From Blastococcus sp. (GTDB lineage Bacteria > Actinomycetota > Actinomycetes > Mycobacteriales > Geodermatophilaceae), in assembly GCA_025465355.1 (NCBI GenBank), contig JAODNN010000173.1:1-64000 (forward strand): DNA of 64,000 nt, read 5' to 3'. The stretch's first letter is position 1, and every line of letters begins with the position of its first letter. The notes under the pieces were generated by a model. That model was given only the letters and a program-made list of their open reading frames with translations, was not told the origin of the DNA and searched no databases. The position numbers and the translations under genes were made by a program. Positions 24,736-32,797 of this stretch are shown one piece after another.

Positions 24736-26452
24736 CGATGTCAACGCGCTGCCCTCCACTGGTCCGGGTCAGAGTCTGTACCGGCCGCCCGGAGGTCGAC
24801 CGCGCCTCCCGGCCCTTGGCGTGGGTGTTCACGATGTAATCCGCGCACCGCCAGGCGTTTGCCATGATGGTCAGGGTCGGGTTGACACCGGTAGCCGTCG
24901 GAAAGCTCGACCCGTCCAATACGTACAGATTGCCGACGTCGTGCGCCTGACACCACTTGTTGAGGACCGTGGTGGCGGGATCGGTGCCCATGCGCACCGT
25001 CCCGTGCTGGTGACAGGTGTTCCCGCTGGCGCGGCCGCGCTCGAGGTAGACGGGGATCGTCTTCCAGGCTCCCGCCGCCTCCAGGATCTCGACGTTCTTG
25101 TCGACCTGCCACTTGGCGAGGCGGACGTCATTCGGGTGCGCCTTGTGGGTGATCCGGGCCGCAGGAAGGCCCCAGGCGTCTTTGACTTCAGGGTCAAGAT
25201 CCACCCTGTTGGACTCGACCGGCATGTCGTGCAGCGTGTGCCCGACCTTCATCGCGTGGTTGTAGAAGTCGCGGTCAGCGTCCTTGGACGCGCTCCCCCA
25301 CTGCGGCCGGCCCGGGAAGTTCCAGTTGACCGGCTGGCCGACGTGCGACGCGCCGATGAGCGCTCCGCCGATGTGTCCCCGGTCGTAGTCCGTCTCGTAG
25401 AACTGGAAGGAGCCACCACTGATGTAGTTGCCGGGAAACCCATAGAGCGGCTGCTCGTCGTCGAACAGCCCGACGGCGAACAGATACTCGTGGAAGGTCG
25501 CGTTGCGCCCCACCTGCCCGCTGCTGTTCGCCAGGCCGTCGGGGAAGTACCGGGACGTCGACAACAGCATCAGCCGCGCCGACTCGACGGCGCCCAGGCC
25601 CAGTACGACGAGGTTCGCCTCCTGTTCGACCTCGCGGCCGAGCGCATCGATGTAGACGACTCCGGTGGCGCGGCCGTCCGGCCCGACGGTCACCTCCCGT
25701 ACGTAGCATTCGGCCCGGAGATCGAGATTCCCGGTCGCCAGGGCCTCCGGCACGAACGTGGTCAGGGTCGACGAGCGCATTCCGGTCGGATCGCCGTAGC
25801 CATTCCAGAAGCTGGTCCAGTTCGACGGCGTGCGCCCCCGGTAAGGCTGCGTGACCAGAGCCTGCGGGATCGGCATCGCGTTGATGCCCAACTTCTCGCA
25901 GGCCTCGTAGAAGCGCTTGCCGGCCCGGGTGGGCGGAAGCGGCGGGCACGGGTACGGCGTGCTGCGGTACGGCTCGTACTTGTCCGCGCCGTCCAGACCC
26001 GCGCAACCGAAGGCCCACTCCACCTTGGACAGGTACGGCTCGAGGTCGTCGTAGCTCACCGGCCAGTCGGCCAGGCTCGCTCCATCGATGTCACCGTGCA
26101 GGGTGCGCATCATGAAGTCGGAGGGACGAGGGCGCGGGAGCCAGCCCGCCCAGTGCACCGTCCCGCCACCGACCATCTGCGGAGTCATGGAGAACGGCGT
26201 CGGTACTGCGGTCTCCCCCTCGTCCATCCGCACCGTCCGCGGGTTCACCCGCGGGTCCGACCACAGGTACGTGCGATTCAGGAACTTGATCTCGTCACCG
26301 GAGAAGTGCTCTTTCGGCCGTAACCACGGCCCACGGTCCAGTCCGACCACTTTCAGACCGGCCTCGCAGAGGACCTTCGCGGCCGTGCCCCCGGAGGCGC
26401 CCATTCCGACGATGACGACATCAACGGGATCGGGCTTCCGTGCCTGCTGCAT
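24728..26452 (-). CDS. GMC-family FAD-dependent sugar oxidoreductase
   Basis: 574 residues from the ATG at 26452, preceded by GAGAAGGG. The FAD-binding VDVVIVGMGASGGTAAKVL is at residues about 9-27, ending in the acidic DRGPW. The C-terminal GMC signature has HQHGTVRMG and GSSFPTATGVNPTLTIMANA, with the catalytic His/Asn pair. It resembles the flavoprotein subunit of gluconate, 2-ketogluconate and related sugar dehydrogenases. No cytochrome c gene is nearby, so the electron acceptor is unknown; oxygen or quinone are possible. It is cotranscribed with the subunit-3 partner and the ABC importer. Confidence 0.94.
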   Translation of the reverse strand: MQQARKPDPVDVVIVGMGASGGTAAKVLCEAGLKVVGLDRGPWLRPKEHFSGDEIKFLNRTYLWSDPRVNPRTVRMDEGETAVPTPFSMTPQMVGGGTVHWAGWLPRPRPSDFMMRTLHGDIDGASLADWPVSYDDLEPYLSKVEWAFGCAGLDGADKYEPYRSTPYPCPPLPPTRAGKRFYEACEKLGINAMPIPQALVTQPYRGRTPSNWTSFWNGYGDPTGMRSSTLTTFVPEALATGNLDLRAECYVREVTVGPDGRATGVVYIDALGREVEQEANLVVLGLGAVESARLMLLSTSRYFPDGLANSSGQVGRNATFHEYLFAVGLFDDEQPLYGFPGNYISGGSFQFYETDYDRGHIGGALIGASHVGQPVNWNFPGRPQWGSASKDADRDFYNHAMKVGHTLHDMPVESNRVDLDPEVKDAWGLPAARITHKAHPNDVRLAKWQVDKNVEILEAAGAWKTIPVYLERGRASGNTCHQHGTVRMGTDPATTVLNKWCQAHDVGNLYVLDGSSFPTATGVNPTLTIMANAWRCADYIVNTHAKGREARSTSGRPVQTLTRTSGGQRVDIDG

Positions 26453-26496
26453 GTTGTTGCCCTTCTCCAGCGACGGACGGGTCACTACGCGGTTAC

Positions 26497-27570
26497 TCAC
26501 GCGGTCCGCACCAGGTTTCGGTTGGTCCTGGCCTGATAGACCTTGTCCATCACGACGGCCACAACGAGGATCGTGCCCTTGACCAGGTACTGGTCGAACG
26601 ACGGCACATTCAAGAGGTCCAGACCGGTGTCGATCTCGCTGATGAGCACCGCGCCCAGCACGGTGCCCAGGATCGAGCCCCGGCCACCCGACAGGCTGTT
26701 CCCCCCGATCACCGCGACCATGATGACGTCGAGCTCGTAGCCGGTCGCGGCCAATGGTGAGGCCGACGACAGCCGGCCGGTCAGGATGAGGCCGCCGAGG
26801 CCCGCGAGCAGTCCGCTAATGGCGAAAACGATGACAATCGTCCGGCGAACGTTGATACCCGCGAGGCGGGCGTTCTCGGCATTGCCTCCGAGCACGAAAA
26901 GGCTGCGGCCGAAAGGTGTCGACCTGAGGACGAACGCGAGCAGAACAGCAAGGACGACGAAAACGACCGCAACGGTGGGGATCGGCCCGAACGCGCCGAG
27001 CCCCAACCAGTCGAAGACCGGGTTGGAGAACGTGACCCCCGCGGTCGCCGACTGGCCGACCGCGAAGGCCACCACCAGGTAGGTCAGACCACGTGCCACG
27101 CTCAACATGCCGAGGGTGACCGCGAACGGTGCCAGCTTCAGCCACGACACCAGCAAGCCGTTGCAAGCGCCCAGTGCTCCGGTGACAGCGAGAGCGACGG
27201 CCAAGGCGAGGAAGACCGGAAGCTTGACAGGGTTGGCGGCGGTGAAGGCGGTCCCGAGAAGGCCCGCACCGATCGCACCACCGAGCGCCATCATCGAACC
27301 GACCGACAGGTCGATGCCGCCCAGCGATCCGCATCCGATGATCACGATGGTCATGCCGAGACCGACGATCCCGAACATGGACGCGCTGCGCAGCACGTTC
27401 TCCAGAGAGTCCGGGGACAGGAACCCCGGAGCCTGAGTGGAGAACCCGACGGCCAGGACGACGATCAGGACGACGAGCGCCAGCTGCTGTCCCTGCACGG
27501 GTATGCGTCTGGTCTTCGGCGCGGCCGCTTCCCGCTCGCGCTTCGGAGTCTGTGCTAGCAACGACGGCAT
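26497..27570 (-). CDS. Sugar ABC transporter permease (RbsC-like)
   Basis: 357 residues with about ten hydrophobic segments. The ribose/xylose-type permease signatures are GGIDLSVGSMMALGGAIGAG, a stretch ending GNAENARLAGINVRRT, and VIGGNSLSGGRGSILGTVLG near the C-terminus. The ATG at 27570 follows GGAG. It is the second permease of the importer, 41 bp after the first; two different permeases imply a heterodimeric channel. Confidence 0.95.
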   Translation of the reverse strand: MPSLLAQTPKREREAAAPKTRRIPVQGQQLALVVLIVVLAVGFSTQAPGFLSPDSLENVLRSASMFGIVGLGMTIVIIGCGSLGGIDLSVGSMMALGGAIGAGLLGTAFTAANPVKLPVFLALAVALAVTGALGACNGLLVSWLKLAPFAVTLGMLSVARGLTYLVVAFAVGQSATAGVTFSNPVFDWLGLGAFGPIPTVAVVFVVLAVLLAFVLRSTPFGRSLFVLGGNAENARLAGINVRRTIVIVFAISGLLAGLGGLILTGRLSSASPLAATGYELDVIMVAVIGGNSLSGGRGSILGTVLGAVLISEIDTGLDLLNVPSFDQYLVKGTILVVAVVMDKVYQARTNRNLVRTA

Positions 27571-27611
27571 CTACCTGCTCCTGCTCTCTGTACGCCCGAA
27601 CTCGAGTGGCC

Positions 27612-28646
27612 TCACGTCCGCCTCCGCCGCCGGACGATCCCGTCGATGCTGATCGCGAGAAGCAGCACCAGGCCTGTGACGACGTACTGAATCTCTGTCG
27701 ACGCACCAAGGAGGTTGAGCGCGTTCTGGATGATCCCGACGATGAAGACGCCGATGAGGCTGCCGATGACCGAACCGCGACCACCCACGAGGCTGGTCCC
27801 ACCGATCACGACCCCGGAGATCGCGATCAGCTCGTACCCCTGACCGTTGATCGTGTCGGCGCTGCCCAGGCGGGAGGCCAGGATGATTCCGCTGAGACCG
27901 GCCAGGAACCCGAGGAGCGTGTACACGAAGATCTTCGTCCGGACGACTTTCAGACCGCTGAGCCAGGCGGCTTCCGGGTTGCCACCGATCGCATAGATCA
28001 CGCGGCCGACCGCCATCCGCCGAGAGGCCCACCAGAGAGCCGCAACGACGATCGCGAACAACACGACCGGCGTGGGAATCCCGAGAATCGCGCCTTGCCC
28101 GATGAAGGCGAAGTCGTCCGGCATCGGGTGGAAGAGAATCGGATACCCGCCCGTGAACAGGTACACGAGCCCGCGCACGAAGATCATGGTTCCGAGAGTC
28201 GCCATGAACGGCTCGATCCGTGTCTTCGTGATGATGTAGCCGTTCACGAACCCGACGGCGCTGCCGACGGCGAGTCCCACCAGTACGGCGAGCGGCATCG
28301 GGAGCTTGAAATCCGTGACGAACGCCGAGTTGCTCGCGGAACCGGCCACCAGAGCCGACGTCACGGCGCCCGTCAGACCGACCGTGGAGCCGACCGACAG
28401 GTCGATGCCCCCGGTGATGATGACCAGCGTCATACCCGCGGCGATGACGCCGGTGATGGCCACGACGCGGGCGATGTCCAGGAAATTGCTGATCGACAGG
28501 AACGCCGGCGACACCACGCTGAGCGCGATGACGAGCCCCAGCAGCACGACGCTGCTCGCCACGTTCTCGGCGCGAATGTGGATGCGTTCCCGTGCGCCCT
28601 TCGGCGCCTGATCCGTGGAGCGCTCCGTCCGCTCGGTGATGCTCAC
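27612..28646 (-). CDS. Sugar ABC transporter permease (RbsC-like)
   Basis: 344 residues with multiple hydrophobic helices and the family motifs ITGGIDLSVGSTVGLTGAVT, ALWWASRRMAVGRVIYAIGG with NPEAAWLSGLKV, and VIGGTSLVGGRGSVIGSLIG. The start is a GTG that forms a GTGA overlap with the stop of the ATPase gene, so the two are translationally coupled. Membrane channel subunit of the carbohydrate importer. Confidence 0.95.
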   Translation of the reverse strand: MSITERTERSTDQAPKGARERIHIRAENVASSVVLLGLVIALSVVSPAFLSISNFLDIARVVAITGVIAAGMTLVIITGGIDLSVGSTVGLTGAVTSALVAGSASNSAFVTDFKLPMPLAVLVGLAVGSAVGFVNGYIITKTRIEPFMATLGTMIFVRGLVYLFTGGYPILFHPMPDDFAFIGQGAILGIPTPVVLFAIVVAALWWASRRMAVGRVIYAIGGNPEAAWLSGLKVVRTKIFVYTLLGFLAGLSGIILASRLGSADTINGQGYELIAISGVVIGGTSLVGGRGSVIGSLIGVFIVGIIQNALNLLGASTEIQYVVTGLVLLLAISIDGIVRRRRRT

Positions 28647-30166
28647 GCTTTCGACCCTTCCTTGGTGGGCTCGAGCCCCGACGCGTACATCACGATCGCT
28701 TCCTCGCTGAACTCCGCACGGGCGAGCTCACCGGCGATCCGGCCTTCGTGCATGACGACGATGCGGTCGCTCATTCCGATCACCTCAGGAAGATCGGAAG
28801 AGATCATGATGATCGTCGTTCCCTGGCCGGCCAGATCGTCGAGCAGGCCGTGGATCGCGGCCCGGGCGCCGACGTCGACACCGCGGGTCGGCTCGTCCAC
28901 GATGAGGATCTTCGACTGGGAGAACAGCCACTTCGCCAGCACGACCTTCTGCTGGTTGCCTCCACTCAGGCGACCGGTCTCCTGCTCGATGTTGGCCGGG
29001 CTGACCTGCAGGTCCTTGACCAGGCGCTTGGCCGCCTGCCGCTCGCCGCCTCGGTTGAGCTGCCCCCACCTGCTCACCTTGGACAGGCTGGCGAGGGTGA
29101 CGTTGTGGGCGTTGCTCATCGACAGAACCGCTCCTTGGAGCTTCCTGTCCTCGGGCACGAGTCCGATGCCGTGTCGGATGGCGCTGCCCGGCGAGTCCAG
29201 GGTGACCTGCTCCCCATCGACGAGCACCTCACCGGCGGTGATGGGGTCAGCTCCGAAGATGGCGCGGGCCAACTCGGTCCGTCCCGAGCCCACGAGGCCG
29301 GCGATGCCAAGGATCTCGCCGCGATGGGCGGTCAGGCTGACGTCCTTGACCTTGGCGGTCGACAAGTTGGACACGCGGAGGGTCTCAGGCCCGCGCTCCC
29401 GCTGCGTCTTCGGGAAGATCTCCGAGAGCTCCCGGCCGACCATCATGGTGGCCAGCGTGTGGGAGTTCGTCGTCTTCGCGTCGACGGTGTCGACGATCTT
29501 CCCGTCACGCAGAATGGTGGCCCGATCGCAGATCTCCGCGACCTCGTGCAGCCGGTGCGACACATAGATGATCGAGACACCGTCAGCCTTGAGCGAGCCC
29601 ATGAGGGCGAACAGCCGCTCGATCTCGGCCTCGGTCAGCGACGCGGTCGGCTCGTCCATGGCGAGGATGCGCGCGTTCATCGAGAGGGCCTTCGCGATCT
29701 CGATGAGCTCCTGCTCCGCGGTGCCGAGCCGACCGACGAGCGTGCGTGGGTCGATCTTGACCGCGAGCCGTTCGAGGATGTCTGCCGCCTGCCGGTTGCA
29801 GGTCGCCCAGTCGACCAACCAGGGGTTCTTGCGCGGCAGCCGGTTGAGGAAGATGTTCTCCGCGACGCTGAGGTACGGGAGAAGGCTCAGTTCCTGATGG
29901 ATGAACGCGAGACCCGCGTTCTGGGCCTCTTTCGGGGTGTCGAAGGTGACCGGCTCCCCGTCGATGACGATCTCACCGTCATCGCGTGGAAGTACCCCGT
30001 TCAGAATGTTCAGCAGCGTCGACTTGCCGGCTCCATTTTCGCCGAGCAGTCCGAGGACCTCCCCGCGGGCGACCGAGAGGTCAACGCCGTGCAGTACCTG
30101 AATGTGGCCGAAGGATTTTGTGATGCCCTGCATGTGCAGGAGAGGCTGCGGTGTCGGCAGAGCCAC
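28643..30166 (-). CDS. Sugar ABC transporter ATP-binding protein (RbsA/MglA-like, two nucleotide-binding domains)
   Basis: 507 residues. First domain: Walker A GLLGENGAGKSTLLN (about 35-49), signature-region LGTAEQELIEIAKALS, Walker B ILAMDEPTAS. Second domain: degenerate P-loop GLVGSGRTELARAI, signature LSGGNQQKVVLAKWL, Walker B ILIVDEPTRGVDVGA. This is the arrangement of ribose, galactose and xylose importers. The start is a GTG with AAAGGG eight bases upstream. It powers import together with the two permeases. Confidence 0.97.
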   Translation of the reverse strand: MALPTPQPLLHMQGITKSFGHIQVLHGVDLSVARGEVLGLLGENGAGKSTLLNILNGVLPRDDGEIVIDGEPVTFDTPKEAQNAGLAFIHQELSLLPYLSVAENIFLNRLPRKNPWLVDWATCNRQAADILERLAVKIDPRTLVGRLGTAEQELIEIAKALSMNARILAMDEPTASLTEAEIERLFALMGSLKADGVSIIYVSHRLHEVAEICDRATILRDGKIVDTVDAKTTNSHTLATMMVGRELSEIFPKTQRERGPETLRVSNLSTAKVKDVSLTAHRGEILGIAGLVGSGRTELARAIFGADPITAGEVLVDGEQVTLDSPGSAIRHGIGLVPEDRKLQGAVLSMSNAHNVTLASLSKVSRWGQLNRGGERQAAKRLVKDLQVSPANIEQETGRLSGGNQQKVVLAKWLFSQSKILIVDEPTRGVDVGARAAIHGLLDDLAGQGTTIIMISSDLPEVIGMSDRIVVMHEGRIAGELARAEFSEEAIVMYASGLEPTKEGSKA

Positions 30167-30230
30167 CAGGCACGCCCTTTCTGATACTACCGGCGAGATG
30201 TGTGAGAACTGCGCTTGTGATCGGGTGGCC

Positions 30231-30263
30231 TTCCGGCTCGCCGCCTCTGGCGGCGAGCCGGAA
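30231..30263 (-). promoter_or_regulatory. 15-bp perfect hairpin between binding-protein and ATPase genes
   Basis: TTCCGGCTCGCCGCC pairs exactly with its complement around a TCT loop, in the 147-bp gap after the substrate-binding protein gene. In this position it probably stabilises the upstream mRNA or attenuates transcription, so the binding protein is made in excess over the membrane parts. This mechanism is known for other binding-protein operons and inferred here. Confidence 0.65.
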
Positions 30264-30313
30264 GAACCTGTCCGTGCGGACTCTGGGCGGCCGGTTGGGC
30301 CGACTCAGTCGAT

Positions 30314-31357
30314 CTACCAGCCGGCGAACTGCGGGTCCTTCATGTTGGTGGAGTCGACGCGGTAGAAGTCCTGCTTGACCCACGGCATGCCCTCGAATTT
30401 GACGAGGGTGGACTTGCGGCCCTCAGTCTCCTGGTTGGCCATGTCGGGCTTCTCCCCCTTGAGGATCTGCGCCATCAGGCTCGCGCCGATGGCTCCCTCG
30501 TCCTGCGGGAAGAAGACGCCGTCGTACTGGATGACGCCCTGCCGAAGCAGGTCAAGGGCAGCCTTTTCACCGTCGCAGCTGATGATCTTGAAGTCACCCA
30601 GACGGTTGGCGTTCTTGATCGCCTGAAGGCCGCCGAACATCATCTCGTCGTTCATGTAGTAGATGGCGCCGAGTTTGCCCTTGGGGAACCGCTGGAGGAT
30701 GGCCTCGGTCACCTGCTGACCGCCGGTACGGGTGAAGTTACCGTCCGCCTTGTAGACGACGTCGATGCCCGGGTTCTTGTCCATCACCTTGTAGAACGCG
30801 CCACCACGGTCGATCGTGGAGCCCGCTCCCGCGGTCCCCTCGACGACGGCCACCGATCCCTTGCCGCCAAGCGCGTCGACGACCTCCTCGCCGCCGACCT
30901 GGCCCGACTTGACCATGTCGAAGCCGGCGAGGAACTCCCACTTGATGCCCGAGCCCTTGGTCTCCATGCGCCGGTCGACGATCGCGATCGGCACCTTCGC
31001 AGCATTGACCTTCTTGACCGCGGGGATCATCGGGTCAGCCACGGTCGGCGTCAGGATGATGCCGTCGACCTTCTGCGCCAGGAAGTTGTCGAGCTGCCTG
31101 GACTGGACAGCCGGGTCGTTCTTGCCGTCCGCGAAGATGATTTTCACACCATCCTTGGCCGCCTGCTTCTTCGCCCCCTCCATCATCAATTGGTAGACGG
31201 GGTGGTCGAAGTAGGCCACCGACCAGCCGATCGTGATCTGCTTGTTGGAGCCGGCTGCCGATCCTGACGACGAGCCACAGGCCGCGGCCGCGAGTAGAGT
31301 GAGTGCCGCGACCAAGGCCAGAGAAATGCGTCGCGTCTTTGCGGCGAACATTTGCAT
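30314..31357 (-). CDS. Sugar ABC transporter substrate-binding lipoprotein
   Basis: 347 residues from the ATG at 31357 with AAAGGG upstream; a GTG at 31375 has no ribosome-binding site. A signal peptide ends in a lipobox-like LLAAAAC, followed by a Ser/Gly/Ala linker. The mature part is a type I periplasmic sugar-binding fold (ITIGWSVAYFDHPVYQLMME, VDGIILTPTVADPMIPAVKK, YYMNDEMMFGGLQAI), like RbsB relatives. It is the first gene of the importer/GMC operon, downstream of the LacI-regulated promoter at 31724-31752. The ligand is unknown. Confidence 0.95.
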   Translation of the reverse strand: MQMFAAKTRRISLALVAALTLLAAAACGSSSGSAAGSNKQITIGWSVAYFDHPVYQLMMEGAKKQAAKDGVKIIFADGKNDPAVQSRQLDNFLAQKVDGIILTPTVADPMIPAVKKVNAAKVPIAIVDRRMETKGSGIKWEFLAGFDMVKSGQVGGEEVVDALGGKGSVAVVEGTAGAGSTIDRGGAFYKVMDKNPGIDVVYKADGNFTRTGGQQVTEAILQRFPKGKLGAIYYMNDEMMFGGLQAIKNANRLGDFKIISCDGEKAALDLLRQGVIQYDGVFFPQDEGAIGASLMAQILKGEKPDMANQETEGRKSTLVKFEGMPWVKQDFYRVDSTNMKDPQFAGW

Positions 31358-31551
31358 GCGCTGAAACCCTTTCACTTTCGGGTGTTTCGCCTGTATGGGG
31401 AGTGCGTTCGACCACGGATCAGCGCCATCCGCGACCTTCGCGCTGCGACGGCGGGTTTCCTTGCCGTCGTGCGGTTCAGTGGGCCCGCGGTGTGCGATGA
31501 ACAGTGATCAGCGCGGTGCCGTTCGGATGCCCGGAGGCTCACGATCGACTC

Positions 31552-31565
31552 AGTAATCGATGTCA
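31552..31565. promoter_or_regulatory. Second LacI-type operator in the importer leader
   Basis: AGTAATCGATGTCA, differing from the other two sites only at the first base. It is 143 bp (about 13.6 helical turns) downstream of the promoter-proximal operator at 31695, so looping or a roadblock role is possible. Confidence 0.65.
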
Positions 31566-31694
31566 TCACGCAGCGTTTGCGAAGGCCTACCCATAGCGAA
31601 ACGGAAGCGCCTGCGCAGCAGTGCAGCTGCTCTCCTGAAAAGCCGACACGACGTTTCCCGAATTCACCGCCCTTCGAGGCACCGTTGCCAGTTG

Positions 31695-31752
31695 GGTAAT
31701 CGATGTCACACGTGAGTGGCTAGAAACTAGACAGGCCGGGTCAGCGTGTCAA
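31695..31752 (-). promoter_or_regulatory. Importer-operon promoter and LacI-type operator
   Basis: On the minus strand: TTGACA (31747-31752), 17 bp, TAGTTT (31724-31729), then, after an AGCCAC shared with the nitrilase promoter, the operator at 31695-31708. The match with the nitrilase promoter covers -35, spacer length, initiation region and operator. The leader to the binding-protein start is about 360 nt. Confidence 0.8.
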
Positions 31753-31784
31753 GGGTTGTCCCAGGGGCCATCTGAACGTCCAGG

Positions 31785-32642
31785 TCAGGACGCCTGCACG
31801 CCGGTTTCGGCCCCGCTCAGGACCGTGAGCAGATGCCGCACCACCGTCGTCATCTCGGCACGCGCCGGAGCGAGGTACTTGCGGGGATCGACCACCGCCG
31901 GGTCCCGCAGCGTCTGCCGCACCGCCCCCGTGAAGGCGACGTTCAGGATCGTGCCGATGTTCACCTTGACGATGCCGGCCGAGACGGCGGCGCGCAGTTC
32001 GTCATCAGCGACACCGGACGAGCCGTGCAGCACCAGCGGCACGGGTACTGCCGCGCGCAGCTCGGCGATCAGTCCGCGGTCGAGCCTGGCCGTACGGGCC
32101 GTCATGGCATGGGAACTCCCGACGGCGACAGCAAGCGCGTCGACCCCGGTGGCTGCCACGTAATCGGCCGCTTCCACCGGGTCGGTGCGTACACCCGGCG
32201 CGTGGGCACCATCCTTGCCGCCGACCTCACCCAGTTCCGCCTCGAGGTAGAGGCCGCGCTCGTGGGCCCACTCCGCGGCGGCGCGCGTGGCGGCGACGTT
32301 CGCGTCGTACTCGAGTTTCGAGGCGTCGAACATGACCGAACTCATCCCCGCGTCGGCCGCCTGGTACAGCAACTGCGCGTCCTCGACGTGGTCCAGGTGC
32401 AGGGACACCGGCACGGCGGCGAGCTGGGCGACCGCTCCGACCGCGGCCGCGATCGGAGCGAGGCGGCCGTCGTGGAACTTCACCGCGTTCTCACTGATCT
32501 GGAGAATCACCGGGACGCCCGCCTGTTCGGCGCCGGCGACAATCGCCTCGGCATGCTCGAGAGTGATGACGTTGAACGCACCGAGTCCGGCACCCCGGGC
32601 GCTCACGGACTCCACGATCTGTCGGGTACTGACGAGCGGCAT
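31785..32642 (-). CDS. Class II fructose/tagatose-bisphosphate aldolase family protein
   Basis: 285 residues from the ATG at 32642 after GGAGG. Zinc-binding LHLDHVED (about 82) and the later histidines in VGSSHAMT (about 177) and VLHGSSG (about 207) are in place, with GAFNVITLEHAEAIV at the N-terminus. These are the signatures of GatY/KbaY/FbaA-type enzymes, which split ketose-1,6-bisphosphates (or related 1-phosphates) into DHAP and an aldehyde. It is divergent from the FGGY kinase/DeoR/1-phosphofructokinase operon, which would supply its phosphorylated substrate. Confidence 0.94.
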   Translation of the reverse strand: MPLVSTRQIVESVSARGAGLGAFNVITLEHAEAIVAGAEQAGVPVILQISENAVKFHDGRLAPIAAAVGAVAQLAAVPVSLHLDHVEDAQLLYQAADAGMSSVMFDASKLEYDANVAATRAAAEWAHERGLYLEAELGEVGGKDGAHAPGVRTDPVEAADYVAATGVDALAVAVGSSHAMTARTARLDRGLIAELRAAVPVPLVLHGSSGVADDELRAAVSAGIVKVNIGTILNVAFTGAVRQTLRDPAVVDPRKYLAPARAEMTTVVRHLLTVLSGAETGVQAS

Positions 32643-32719
32643 GCATGCCTCCGGAGGAATGGGTTCGACGCTTCATCGCGATCGCATCGGGGCGCTGACG
32701 TCTCGCGGTTCAGGGCCAC

Positions 32720-32748
32720 TTGACAGCACCACAACGATCCGCAACGAT
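32720..32748 (+). promoter_or_regulatory. Kinase-operon promoter with two CAACGAT direct repeats
   Basis: TTGACA at 32720, a 17-bp spacer and AACGAT at 32743. CAACGAT occurs at 32732-32738 and 32742-32748, exactly 10 bp apart on the same face of the helix and overlapping the -10 region. Such direct repeats suit a DeoR-family repressor, whose gene is in the operon. Confidence 0.55.
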
Positions 32749-32797
32749 ATCCATCGAATCCCAACTAGGCAACGCCGTGAAAAAAGGGTGGGGCTGC

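Noticed and set aside
24733-24744. ATCGATGTCA-like match at the start of a subunit-3 gene
   Set aside because: The left half lacks the GTAA of the true operators and it is explained by the coding sequence overlap of two genes.
26092-26105. ATCGATGTCA match inside the first GMC gene
   Set aside because: Coding sequence for a conserved stretch; the left half does not fit and no promoter is near.
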